DNA of 64,000 bases from Sphingobium sp. EP60837 (GCF_001658005.1 NZ_CP015986.1:2171501-2235500); one strand, 5' to 3'. Numbered from the stretch's first letter, positions 18,146 to 27,449 are shown. Notes: generated by a model not told the origin, from the letters alone. Numbers and translations: made by a program.

Positions 18146-18886
18146 TCAACGGCCCAGGTATTGATCGACTGACCCGTCCCTCGGCTTTTGGATGACATAG
18201 GTCATAGCTTCCTTCACCATTGCGAGCGCCTCCTCGATCGTGAAGGTCGAGGAATCCAGGCAGAGTTCCAGCCATAGCCCATCGACCATCGCCGTTAGCC
18301 CGATCGCGGCGATGCGCGCGTCCGGGCGAGGAATTTGCGGCGCCGCCTCTCGCAGCAGCACCTCCAGACGCTCGCGCGACCCCCCATAGGTCTCGGCATG
18401 GGTCGCCGCGATTTTCGGACTGGTCTTCACCAGACTCCAGAAGGAAATCCAGGTCGCGAGCAGATTGGGATCGAGCACTGGCGGCTGAAAATTGGCGCGC
18501 AAATAGGCCCATAGCCGGTCCATGGGGTCCGGCCCCGCCGCGGCGACGGCCTGCTCCATGGCAGCCGCGACCTTTTCCCCCACGTCGCGATAGGTCGCGA
18601 GGATGAGAGCATCGACACCATCGAAATAATGGGTGAGCAGACCCGCCGAAACTCCGGCGCGCGAGCATATCGCCCGTACGGACGTCGCGCCCACCCCCTT
18701 TTCAGCAAGACAGCGCGCCGTTGCTTCTATCAGCGCCTGCCGTCTTACATCGGGCGATTCCCTGACAAAGCGCGCCCGTCCCTGTATCCTGCCCAATCGG
18801 CCTGCAGTCTTGTGCTCCACGTCTCTTTTCCCGTCACCATGCCGCGCCCCCTTAGAACAGCCCTCACTGTTCCCTTCCCGCAGCAT
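18146..18886 (-). CDS. TetR/AcrR family regulator, BetI-like
   Basis: A 246-residue frame with an N-terminal HTH of about 45 residues (ALIEATARCLAEKGVGATSVRAICSRAGVSAGLLTHYF) and a helical ligand domain. The VSAGLLTHYFDG recognition segment and length resemble BetI-type repressors, but no choline or betaine genes are nearby, so the target is unknown. The first 40 residues are not conserved-looking, and a start further in is possible. Its neighbours are unrelated (ahpC downstream, an ArsR gene upstream). Confidence 0.85.
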   Translation of the reverse strand: MLREGNSEGCSKGARHGDGKRDVEHKTAGRLGRIQGRARFVRESPDVRRQALIEATARCLAEKGVGATSVRAICSRAGVSAGLLTHYFDGVDALILATYRDVGEKVAAAMEQAVAAAGPDPMDRLWAYLRANFQPPVLDPNLLATWISFWSLVKTSPKIAATHAETYGGSRERLEVLLREAAPQIPRPDARIAAIGLTAMVDGLWLELCLDSSTFTIEEALAMVKEAMTYVIQKPRDGSVDQYLGR

Positions 18887-18956
18887 GGATCACGCAAATG
18901 CGATCACCATTTCAGGTCGGCAATGCAAGCGGAAAGATATGGGTAGAAGCAGGTGG

Positions 18957-19301
18957 TCAGGCTGGCTCGCCCAATTCTTCGAGCGCTGTGAAACGCTGCG
19001 ACCAGAGCGCGCCGTAGATCGCCATCCACTGAACCACGGGTGCAAGCCCCTTCACTCGCGCGGCATAGAAGGTTTCACGCCCGGCGCGGCGCGCCGTGAC
19101 GAGCCGCGCGCGCTTTAGCTTCCCCAGGTGACGCGACACCATGGGCTGGGATACGTCGGAGACCGCAGTCAGCGCGTGAACGCTCTGCTCTCCTTCACGC
19201 ACGAGATGTTCGAGCAGGGCGCGGCGCGTGCCATCGGACAGCGCTTTGAAAAGTTCATCGCAGGCGGCCGATCGGTCGCCACTGGAAAGGGGGTCGCTCA
19301 T
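18957..19301 (-). CDS. ArsR family winged-helix regulator
   Basis: A 114-residue single-domain regulator. The winged helix runs from about 15 to 95: FKALSDGTRRALLEHL, SVHALTAVSDVSQPMVSRHLGKL and the wing ARRAGRETFYAA. It has no metal-binding Cys pattern of the arsenic/cadmium type; this subgroup often pairs with an SRPBCC protein gene, which is absent here. Two TGATCA palindromes lie 19-35 bp upstream of its start and may be its own operator. It is divergent from ccrM. Confidence 0.88.
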   Translation of the reverse strand: MSDPLSSGDRSAACDELFKALSDGTRRALLEHLVREGEQSVHALTAVSDVSQPMVSRHLGKLKRARLVTARRAGRETFYAARVKGLAPVVQWMAIYGALWSQRFTALEELGEPA

Positions 19302-19319
19302 TGCGAACCCATAACCAAA

Positions 19320-19336
19320 TGATCATGAGATGATCA
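19320..19336. promoter_or_regulatory. Tandem TGATCA palindromes upstream of the arsR-type gene
   Basis: Two TGATCA hexamers (19320-19325 and 19331-19336) are spaced 11 bp centre to centre, one helical turn, just before the ArsR-family start at 19301. The layout fits an autoregulatory operator for a small winged-helix dimer. Confidence 0.4.
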
Positions 19337-19402
19337 AGAGGCGACCCCTTTGGAAGCCATCTGTCGCCGTTAACCAAAAAAAGTTGGCCGGGTCCAGCGG
19401 CT

Positions 19403-20713
<1,311 letters not shown>

Positions 20714-20809
20714 AGCAGCCCCCCTGACGCGATTGGGGTAAGGCGAAGTCGGGACATGGCGGGCGTGCGGCGTCTCGACTTCGCGCGGAGTGAACGACTA
20801 GGGTAATTT

Positions 20810-21937
20810 ATGGCCAGTCTTTCCCAACTCCCCGTCGATGCCAGGCTCTATCTAAAGCCTACATGGTTCGTGCCGTCGCCCATAGGTTTGGCCGACGGAT
20901 CGGCCGCGCGGATGGGCAATGGCCTGATCTGGTTCCAGGGCTATGAGCTGACGGCGCTGAAGGGGCGAGAGCGGCTTGCGCGGACCATTCTGCCCGTCGC
21001 CGGATTTGCCCAGGCGCTCGCAGATCTACCTGACGCGCTTGCCGAGCGCGCGCAACTGCTTGCCGCCAACATCTCCAAGACGCGCCCTCCACTGGCTTTG
21101 GGTGACCGTACCATCCGCTTTGATGCGCCGCAGGTGATGGCGATCCTTAACGTCACGCCCGACAGCTTTTCCGATGGCGGCAAGCATATGGACGATCCAG
21201 ATGCGGCGGCGGACGCGGGCTTTGCCATGGCGGCGGCGGGCGCTGCGCTGATTGATGTGGGCGGCGAATCGACCCGGCCCAAGGCGCCGAAATTATGGGA
21301 AGGTGATGAGATCGCCCGTGTCGTCCCGGTGATCGAACGGCTTGCGGCGGCTGGCGTCCCGATATCGATCGACACGCGCAAGGCCGCCGTCATGGAATCC
21401 GCTCTGGCCGCCGGAGCGAGGGTCATCAATGATGTGAGCGCGCTTGCCCACGATCCTCGCGCAATGGAGGTGGCCGCTTCGTCGGGACGCCCCGTAATCC
21501 TGATGCATGCCCCGTCTGCCGGTGACGATCCGCACGACAATCCCAACGGATATGGCGACGTGGTGGCGGATGTCTTCGACATGCTTGAAGCGCGGATCGA
21601 CGCCTGTGTCGCGGCCGGTATCGCGCGTGACCGGATCATGATCGATCCGGGCTTGGGCTTCGGCAAGTCGCTCGCTGACAATCTGGCGCTGATCAACGGC
21701 TTGGCGGCCTTCCAGGGGCTCGGCGTTCCACTGCTCTTTGCAGGAAGCCGCAAGCGGCTGATCGGGGCGCTGTCCAATGAAGCGCCTGCAGCCGATCGGC
21801 TGGGCGGCTCGGTCGCGCTCACCTTCCGCGCTGCGGAATTGGGTGCGCAGATGGTGCGCGTGCATGATGTGAAGGAGAGCGTCCAGGCGCTTCACCTCTG
21901 GCGCGGGTTAACGGATGCGGGCCTGAGCGCGGTCTAG
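20810..21937 (+). CDS. folP: Dihydropteroate synthase with N-terminal extension
   Basis: A 375-residue protein; the DHPS TIM barrel starts only at about residue 108 (MAILNVTPDSFSDGG) and contains GGESTRPKA, SIDTRKA, INDVSAL, DPGLGFGKS and the C-terminal RVHDVKE. It joins pABA to the pterin diphosphate in folate synthesis and is the sulfonamide target. The first roughly 105 residues (LYLKPTWFVPSPIGL ... GNGLIWFQGYEL) are not part of the standard enzyme of about 280 residues. No other folate gene is adjacent. Confidence 0.93.
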   Translation: MASLSQLPVDARLYLKPTWFVPSPIGLADGSAARMGNGLIWFQGYELTALKGRERLARTILPVAGFAQALADLPDALAERAQLLAANISKTRPPLALGDRTIRFDAPQVMAILNVTPDSFSDGGKHMDDPDAAADAGFAMAAAGAALIDVGGESTRPKAPKLWEGDEIARVVPVIERLAAAGVPISIDTRKAAVMESALAAGARVINDVSALAHDPRAMEVAASSGRPVILMHAPSAGDDPHDNPNGYGDVVADVFDMLEARIDACVAAGIARDRIMIDPGLGFGKSLADNLALINGLAAFQGLGVPLLFAGSRKRLIGALSNEAPAADRLGGSVALTFRAAELGAQMVRVHDVKESVQALHLWRGLTDAGLSAV

Positions 21938-21956
21938 CTGGATTGCGCCGGATGCT

Positions 21957-22586
21957 CTATTCCGCGCCGCTCGCCGCGTTGCCTGCCTCAGGCTGAGCGC
22001 CTCCCTCGGCGGTTTCCGACTTCCGCGCGAAGATACGCAGGCTGTCGAGCACCTTTTCGGCGATTGCTTGATATTGCTCGCTTAGCATTTCCGGATAGAC
22101 GAAGGTCGCCGTGACGATCCCGCCGTCAGGCTGGCGCAGCAGGCGGACGGCCACATTATTACCCTCGCCATCATTCGCCGTGCCACGATATTCATTGTCC
22201 CCGACGAAGTCGCCATCGACGCCCTCGGAACCGCTGCTCATGGCTGCTACGACCTGTTGAAGCGTCTGCTTTTCCTGGTTGCGCTGCCAGAAGATGCGCA
22301 CGTCAGCACCCGCGCCCGGATCCTGATAGACAACGCCATTCATATTGCTGGCGGCCGTGTCCTTTTCCCAGCCTTCGGGGAAAGTGATCGAAAAGCCGCG
22401 CTCGACATTGACATAGTTTCGGCTTTCGTTGCTCTCCGCCTTGTCGGCGGCAACGGCCTTGGCCGCAGCGGCATTTGCGGCGGCAGCCAATTCCTCCTGA
22501 CTGGGCAGGTCCTCGACCGGTTCGGCACGCCCGCAGGCGACCAGAAGAAGGATGGGAAGGCAGGCTGCGAGGCTTGAGCTTTTCAT
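21957..22586 (-). CDS. Putative lipoprotein with PsbP/Mog1-like domain
   Basis: A 209-residue protein starting MKSSSLAACLPILLLVAC: a short basic end, a hydrophobic core and lipobox LVAC with C18 as the lipid-bearing residue. An Ala-rich linker (about 35-55) leads to a domain opening YVNVERGFSITFPEGWEKD, the strand pattern of PsbP/Mog1-type folds. Function is unknown. The longer frame to 22706 overlaps the NtrC-type gene and is unlikely. It ends in a Glu/Gly/Ala-rich tail and is convergent with folP. Confidence 0.75.
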   Translation of the reverse strand: MKSSSLAACLPILLLVACGRAEPVEDLPSQEELAAAANAAAAKAVAADKAESNESRNYVNVERGFSITFPEGWEKDTAASNMNGVVYQDPGAGADVRIFWQRNQEKQTLQQVVAAMSSGSEGVDGDFVGDNEYRGTANDGEGNNVAVRLLRQPDGGIVTATFVYPEMLSEQYQAIAEKVLDSLRIFARKSETAEGGAQPEAGNAASGAE

Positions 22587-22674
22587 GCCCTTTCCAAAGC
22601 ATAGGCCAGCCGACATTTCAACGTCGCAACGATAGGCTCGCGACAGGATGAGTGGGGAGCGGCCTGGCCACGGG

Positions 22675-24123
22675 TCAAGCGGCGCTGTCGATACCCAGTT
22701 CGGCAAGCTTGCGATAGAGCGTCGAACGCCCGATGCCGAGCCTGCGCGCTACCTCTGTCATGCGGCCGCGATAATGCCCGATGGCTAGGCGAATGACGTC
22801 CGCCTCGATCTCCGCCAGCTGCCGGACATGGCCGTCGCCTTCGAACAGGGTAATCCCCGCCGCTTCCCTATGCGTCTGCGGCACGGCGCGCAGCCGGGGG
22901 TGAAGCGGCTCGCCCTCTGCGCGCGAACGGATATGCGCGGCGATCTGCGGGAAATCCTGCGGCGTCAGTGCATCGCCCTCGCACAGCACAGCCGCGCGGA
23001 AGAGGGCGTTTTGCAGCTGGCGCACATTCCCCGGCCAGTCATGCTGCATTAGCAGCGCGAGCGCATCATCGGTAAGGCCAAGGCTCCGCAGGCCCGGTTG
23101 TATCGCGATTCGCGCCAGCAGATGACGGCAAAGCGCAGGCACGTCGCCGATCCGTTCGCGCAGCGGCGGCACGGTCAATTGGACGACGTTGAGGCGATAA
23201 TATAGGTCTTCGCGAAACCGCCCCGCCTCGATCTCATCGACCAGGCGCTTATTGGTAGCGGCGATGACCCGAACATCGACATGGATCGGCCGCCGGGCGC
23301 CGATCGGTTGCACCTCGCCATCCTGCAAGACACGCAGGAGCTTGACCTGCGCGTCTAGCGGCATTTCGCTGACTTCATCCAGGAAGATGGTGCCCATGTC
23401 GGCGGATATGAATTTGCCGACCTGCCGCTCGAACGCGCCGGTAAAAGCGCCTCGCTCATGGCCGAACAGGTCCGATTCGACGAGATTTGCGGGTATCGCG
23501 CCGCAATTCACCGTCACCATTGCTTGTTTATGACGGGGCGAGGCGGCGTGGATGGCTTGGGCGATCACGTCCTTGCCAACGCCGCTTTCCCCTTCGATCA
23601 GCACGGGAACGCGGGCGCGCGCCGCCTTGGCCGCAATGGCGAGCGCCGCGCGGAACTGAGGTGCTGCGCCGACGACGTCTTCAAAGGAAAGGGCGGCTGA
23701 GATCTTTTCCGTCAGCGGGCGCAACTCACCCTTGCCATGGTCTTGGGAGACGGTGGCGTTGAGCGCCGCCAGCAGCCTTTCGGGCGCGACCGGTTTTGCC
23801 AGATAATCCGTGGCGCCTGCCCGCATCGCTTCGACAGCGACTGCAACGCTGTTATGAGCTGTCAGGATCATGATAGGCAAGGCGGGGCGGCGGCTGCGCA
23901 ATTCGCGGATCAGTCCAGCGGCATCATAGCCGGGACTCCATTGATCGAGCAGCACCGCGTCGAGCCGCATGCCGTCCTGCGTGCCGAGCGTTGCGATTGC
24001 CATATCGCCGTCATTGGCGAAGATCGTACGCCACCCGGCGCGGGCTGCAAGCGCGGATACGAGCCTACGCTGGGCGGGCTCCTCATCGATCAGCATCAGC
24101 ATGGGAACGCCGTCGCGCGCCAT
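22675..24123 (-). CDS. NtrC-family sigma-54-dependent response regulator
   Basis: A 482-residue three-domain activator. The receiver (1-125) has phospho-acceptor D60 (VLLDQWSPG) and K110 (YLAKPV). The AAA+ domain has Walker A GESGVGKD (178-185), the sigma-54-contacting GAFTGA loop (225-230), Walker B TIFLDEVSEM and the GRFREDLYYRLNV sensor. A Fis-type HTH ends the protein (MTEVARRLGIGRSTLYRKL). No histidine kinase or obvious target operon is adjacent, so the signal is unknown. Confidence 0.93.
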   Translation of the reverse strand: MARDGVPMLMLIDEEPAQRRLVSALAARAGWRTIFANDGDMAIATLGTQDGMRLDAVLLDQWSPGYDAAGLIRELRSRRPALPIMILTAHNSVAVAVEAMRAGATDYLAKPVAPERLLAALNATVSQDHGKGELRPLTEKISAALSFEDVVGAAPQFRAALAIAAKAARARVPVLIEGESGVGKDVIAQAIHAASPRHKQAMVTVNCGAIPANLVESDLFGHERGAFTGAFERQVGKFISADMGTIFLDEVSEMPLDAQVKLLRVLQDGEVQPIGARRPIHVDVRVIAATNKRLVDEIEAGRFREDLYYRLNVVQLTVPPLRERIGDVPALCRHLLARIAIQPGLRSLGLTDDALALLMQHDWPGNVRQLQNALFRAAVLCEGDALTPQDFPQIAAHIRSRAEGEPLHPRLRAVPQTHREAAGITLFEGDGHVRQLAEIEADVIRLAIGHYRGRMTEVARRLGIGRSTLYRKLAELGIDSAA

Positions 24124-24272
24124 CTTATCCCTCTTCTTGAACTATGGCGGCAGCCTAGCCCATGGGGGTAAAGGCGCCCTTAACCGGAAAGTTTTTCTTC
24201 CTCTGTTTCGAGGTTGAGGGGGGAGGGGCTTGTCGATAAGAGGGGCCCGCTCAAACACAGGCTGACAAGGGA

Positions 24273-24404
24273 ATGGACATGGCGTCAGAAGGAAATATGG
24301 AGAGCGCGACCCAGACCTATTCAGGGTTCGTGTCCCTCGTGAAGTGGGGCACCATCGCTAGCGCGCTGCTGGCGGCGGTCGTCGTTGTCCTGATCTCGAG
24401 CTAA
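24273..24404 (+). CDS. aa3-type cytochrome c oxidase subunit IV (microprotein)
   Basis: A 43-residue protein: a polar N-terminus with TYSGFVSLVKWGTIAS, then a single TM helix (about 28-41) rich in Ala and Val. The Y-x-GF-x-x-x-VKWGT pattern is that of the bacterial aa3-type oxidase subunit IV family (CoxIV_aa3), a one-helix subunit at the rim of the oxidase. GACAAGGGA lies before the ATG; a second ATG at 24279 is possible. It lies 19 bp upstream of pntAA on the same strand and is probably co-transcribed. Confidence 0.8.
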   Translation: MDMASEGNMESATQTYSGFVSLVKWGTIASALLAAVVVVLISS

Positions 24405-24423
24405 GATCAGCGCCGCGAGGGGG

Positions 24424-25548
24424 ATGTCGATGAAGATTGCAATCATCAAGGAGCTTGCCGAGGGCGAGCGCCGCGTTGCCGGTACGCCGGAAACGGTCAA
24501 GAAGTTCAAGGCGCTGGGCGCCGATGTCGCTGTGGAAGCTGGCGCAGGCCTTTCTGCCGCCATCGCCGACGCCGACTATGCCGCGATGGGCGCGACGATC
24601 GCCGATCGTTCGGCCACGGTCGCGGGGGCGGACATCATATTGGGTGTGCAGGGTCCTGACGTGGCCAGCATCAGCGGCGCAAAGCCCGGTGCATGGGTCG
24701 TCGCGGGCCTCAACCCCTTTGTCGAGCGCGCGCGCGTCGATGCCTATGCAGCTGCGGGCTACGAAGCGTTGGCGATGGAGTTCATGCCGCGCATCACGCG
24801 TGCGCAGTCGATGGACATTCTTTCCTCGCAATCGAACCTCGCCGGTTACAAGGCGGTGCTGGACGCCGCCTATGAATATGGCCGGGCCTTCCCGATGATG
24901 ATGACGGCTGCGGGGACTGTTTCGCCAGCCAAGGCATTCATCATGGGCGTCGGCGTAGCGGGGCTTCAGGCAATCGCGACGGCCAAGCGACTGGGTGCGC
25001 AGGTCTCGGCAACCGACGTGCGTTCCGCGACCAAGGAGCAGATCGAGAGTCTGGGCGCGAAGGCGGTGTTCGTCGAAAATGTCGCGGGTATCGAAGGCGA
25101 AGGCACCGGCGGCTACGCCACCGAAATGTCGGCAGAATATCAGAAGGCGCAGGCCGATCTAGTGTCCAGCCACATCGCCAAGCAGGATATCGTCATCACC
25201 ACGGCGCTGATCCCCGGCAAGCCCGCGCCCCGCCTCATCACCGACACGCAGATCGCGTCGATGAAGCCGGGTAGCGTGATCGTCGATCTGGCGGTCGAGC
25301 AGGGCGGCAATGTCGAAGGTGCGGTGCTGGGCCAAGTGGTCGAGCGCCATGGGGTGAAGATCGTGGGTCACAAGAATGTGCCCTCGCGTCTCGCCGCGGA
25401 CGCATCGGCCCTGTTCGCGCGCAACCTCTATAATTTCCTCTCGGCCTTCTGGAACAAGGAACAGAATGCGCCGGTGCTGGATGAGGAAATCGGCAACGCC
25501 ATCCGCGTGACGCAGGGCGGCAAGGTCGTCAGCGAACGACTGCAATAA
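24424..25548 (+). CDS. pntAA: Proton-translocating NAD(P) transhydrogenase subunit alpha 1 (NAD-binding domain I)
   Basis: A 374-residue soluble domain I of the transhydrogenase that couples hydride transfer between NADH and NADP+ to proton flow. The RQD loop is intact: R123, Q128 and D131 in PRITRAQSMD. The NAD-binding fingerprint GVGVAG (175-180), the mobile-loop Tyr231 (GGYATEM), ALIPGKPAPRLIT and VGHKNVPSRLAADAS are all present, so this subunit looks functional. The membrane and NADP-binding partners expected downstream are strongly diverged or missing. A start three codons in (MKIAII) is possible. Confidence 0.95.
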   Translation: MSMKIAIIKELAEGERRVAGTPETVKKFKALGADVAVEAGAGLSAAIADADYAAMGATIADRSATVAGADIILGVQGPDVASISGAKPGAWVVAGLNPFVERARVDAYAAAGYEALAMEFMPRITRAQSMDILSSQSNLAGYKAVLDAAYEYGRAFPMMMTAAGTVSPAKAFIMGVGVAGLQAIATAKRLGAQVSATDVRSATKEQIESLGAKAVFVENVAGIEGEGTGGYATEMSAEYQKAQADLVSSHIAKQDIVITTALIPGKPAPRLITDTQIASMKPGSVIVDLAVEQGGNVEGAVLGQVVERHGVKIVGHKNVPSRLAADASALFARNLYNFLSAFWNKEQNAPVLDEEIGNAIRVTQGGKVVSERLQ

Positions 25549-25558
25549 TGTGCTTGAT

Positions 25559-25585
25559 CCTCCCTATCGCGAAGCGATGGGGAGG
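25559..25585. repeat. CCTCCC-type hairpin repeat inside the pnt locus
   Basis: CCTCCCTATCGC (25559-25570) and GCGATGGGGAGG (25574-25585) form a 12-bp stem with one G-T pair and a GAA loop. It starts 10 bp after pntAA, in a 137-bp gap before the next gene, and belongs to the CCTCCC/GGGAGG dispersed elements seen at 44282-44300. It may uncouple the expression of pntAA from the following two genes. Confidence 0.65.
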
Positions 25586-25685
25586 GGCGAGACTAAGGGC
25601 GATGGGGGTCGGGGGCGGCAACTGCCTCCTTCCCATCCGCCTGATCCAACTCCTGCGATGCGGAGAAGGACCTCAAGGGGCCGGA

Positions 25686-25967
25686 ATGAACGCGCTTCTC
25701 CTCTTCTCCTTTCTCTCTGCCTGCTGCGTGGGCGCCATCGCTGCCTGGCGCGCGTCGTGCGATCGCGTGCAAAGTCTATTAGGCCCGCTTCTCTTACTCT
25801 CTTCCGCCGGTATCGCCGGCGCTCTGCTTGTAGCGGCTGAAACAGGGAGCGCCGCTGCGCGCTATTTTGGCCTTGTCGCAGTCCTTCTGGCGAGCGCCGG
25901 ATTTTGTGGAAGCCTGATCGCCACGCGCCGCCTGGAAAAGGCATCCCGCAACACGCCTCGCCCGTGA
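25686..25967 (+). CDS. Diverged transhydrogenase membrane subunit (PntAB-like)
   Basis: A 93-residue protein with three predicted TM helices that aligns by eye over its whole length with the membrane part of PntA (PntAB): VGAIAAWR at the first helix, GIAGALLV at the second, and YFGLVAVLLASAGFCGSLIATRRLEK at the third, the latter matching the conserved AVLIASINIFGGF-VTQRML pattern. The family-defining TPLMSVTNAISG block is lost (QSLLGPLLLLSSAG here). The frame is open and ends in a GTGA overlap with the next gene, which argues for expression. It may be a degenerate or repurposed subunit. Start ATG at 25686 follows GGGGCCGGA. Confidence 0.6.
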   Translation: MNALLLFSFLSACCVGAIAAWRASCDRVQSLLGPLLLLSSAGIAGALLVAAETGSAAARYFGLVAVLLASAGFCGSLIATRRLEKASRNTPRP

Positions 25968-26617
25968 GCAACGGTATCGACGCAATCACGTTGGCTTGGG
26001 CGATTGCAGTGTTGCTGCTCGTTCTGTCGCTATGGCCGCCCGGCGGCGCATCTGAACGGCTGAGCCGTCATGCGGCAACAGCAGCGATCCTGCTGCTGAT
26101 GGCCGCCGCATTTGGCGCGATGGACGTCATCAACATGCCTGAGATCATGGGCGCGCTGATCATTGGAGCGGCGGTGGGACTGCTGCTGGCGCGGAAATGG
26201 CCGGGCACCCATATGATCATGCTAATGGCCGCTCTTGCCGGGCTGTCCGGCACCGCGGCGATTTGCGCGGCCGCCGCTGCCTGGATCAACCCTTATGCTT
26301 TCGGGCTGATCGATGAGGGCGCTAACCGCATTTCGAGCCGCGACATGCTGACGCTGGGCCTGACTTTGTTGACGGGTGGCAGCGCCTGCGCCCTGGCCAG
26401 CACCGTGGCGATCAGGCGCAGCATGGCCGGTGCGGCTTCGCTCGCGCTGACGATCGCCATGGCGGGCTGGTCGGCCGCAGCCCTGGCTTTCCTGCTGCAG
26501 AATGTCGCCATGATTGTCGCGGGTGGGCTCGCTGGGGCGGCGGGTACAGGGGTCGCGCTGCGCATATGCGGTGGAGCGCGCGGGAAGGGGCTTGCCGATG
26601 GGGAGCGCCGTCCGTAA
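25964..26617 (+). CDS. Truncated, diverged transhydrogenase beta-like membrane protein (lacks domain III)
   Basis: A 217-residue, all-membrane protein starting at a GTG that overlaps the previous stop. It resembles the membrane domain of PntB: ALIIGAAVGLLLARK (about 64-78), THMIMLMAALAGLSGTAA (82-99), TLLTGGSACALAS (134-146) and GWSAAALAFLLQNVAMIVAGGLAGAAG (168-194). Compared with E. coli PntB by eye, about 50-60 internal residues and the whole roughly 180-residue NADP-binding domain are missing, and the positions of the proton-channel residues His91, Asp213 and Asn222 are not conserved. Transhydrogenase catalysis by this protein is therefore unlikely. A pseudogene would be expected to carry stops, but none are present. 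Confidence 0.6.
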   Translation: MSNGIDAITLAWAIAVLLLVLSLWPPGGASERLSRHAATAAILLLMAAAFGAMDVINMPEIMGALIIGAAVGLLLARKWPGTHMIMLMAALAGLSGTAAICAAAAAWINPYAFGLIDEGANRISSRDMLTLGLTLLTGGSACALASTVAIRRSMAGAASLALTIAMAGWSAAALAFLLQNVAMIVAGGLAGAAGTGVALRICGGARGKGLADGERRP

Positions 26618-26674
26618 CGCTTGCGCGGAAGTTGCAGGGGGATTCCTGCCGGAGCAATTGGGGTAAGGCGCTAC

Positions 26675-27367
26675 ATGCAAAAGCTCGGTCTGATCGGCGG
26701 TCTCAGCTGGACATCGACGGCGCGTTACTATCAGATCATCAATCAGGCGGTTTACCGCGCCAAGGGCGGTCAGCATAGCGCGCCGCTGCTGATCGAGAGT
26801 CTGGACTTCGCCGATATCGGCCGATCCACCACGGATGAGGAGTGGGCCCATGCGGCGCAGGTGCTGACCGCGTCAGCCCGGCGGCTCGAACAGGCCGGGG
26901 CCCAGGCGCTGCTGATCTGCGCCAACAGCATGCACCGCGTCTATGATGAGGTTCAGTCAGGCGTGGACACGCCGATCATCAACATCGCCGATGCAGTCGG
27001 CCGCAAGATGAAGGCGGACGGCGTACACAAGGCGGCGCTGATTGGCACCCGCAATGTCATGACGGAGAAATTCTATCGCCAGCGGCTGGTCGGTCATGGC
27101 ATTTCGCTGCTGCCCCCCGACCTGGAACTGGCCGAGCGGATTGACCGGATCGTCTATGAGGAACTGACGATCGGCAAGGTCAGCCGCGATTCCGAACGCT
27201 ATATGCGCTCGGAACTGACCGACATCGCCAAGGAAAATGTTCAGGCCGCGATCCTCGCCTGCACGGAGCTTGAGATGATCGTCGATGTGAAGGCCAATGT
27301 GCTGCCGATCTACGACGGTACGGCGATCCATGCGCGCGCAGGTGTGGATGTGATCCTCGGGGACTAG
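26675..27367 (+). CDS. Aspartate/glutamate racemase family protein
   Basis: A 230-residue cofactor-independent racemase of the Asp/Glu/hydantoin superfamily. The two catalytic cysteines lie in LLICANSMHR (C82) and ILACTELEM (C196), with the N-terminal GLIGGLSWTST and MTEKFYRQRL typical of the YgeA/aspartate racemase branch. The substrate is not certain: YgeA-like enzymes have broad specificity. Start at 26675, after GGGGTAAGG. It is convergent with the Tad cluster and separated from it by a shared hairpin. Confidence 0.9.
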   Translation: MQKLGLIGGLSWTSTARYYQIINQAVYRAKGGQHSAPLLIESLDFADIGRSTTDEEWAHAAQVLTASARRLEQAGAQALLICANSMHRVYDEVQSGVDTPIINIADAVGRKMKADGVHKAALIGTRNVMTEKFYRQRLVGHGISLLPPDLELAERIDRIVYEELTIGKVSRDSERYMRSELTDIAKENVQAAILACTELEMIVDVKANVLPIYDGTAIHARAGVDVILGD

Positions 27368-27410
27368 TAGTCCGGCAGCCACGTTCCCGGCACGAATGGG
27401 AATAAAAGAA

Positions 27411-27433
27411 AGGGCGCCTTTCAGCGCCCCTTC
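27411..27433. terminator. Bidirectional hairpin between the racemase and tadC
   Basis: GGGCGC (27412-27417) and GCGCCC (27424-27429) with CTTTCA in the loop; an A-rich run lies on the left (AATAAAAGAAA) and CTTCT on the right, so it can end transcripts from both convergent genes. Confidence 0.55.
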
Positions 27434-27449
27434 TCCCCCTCTAAATTCG

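Noticed and set aside
22587..22706. Longer start of the lipoprotein, overlapping the NtrC-type gene
   Set aside because: The lipobox signal peptide begins at 22586; the extension would bury it.
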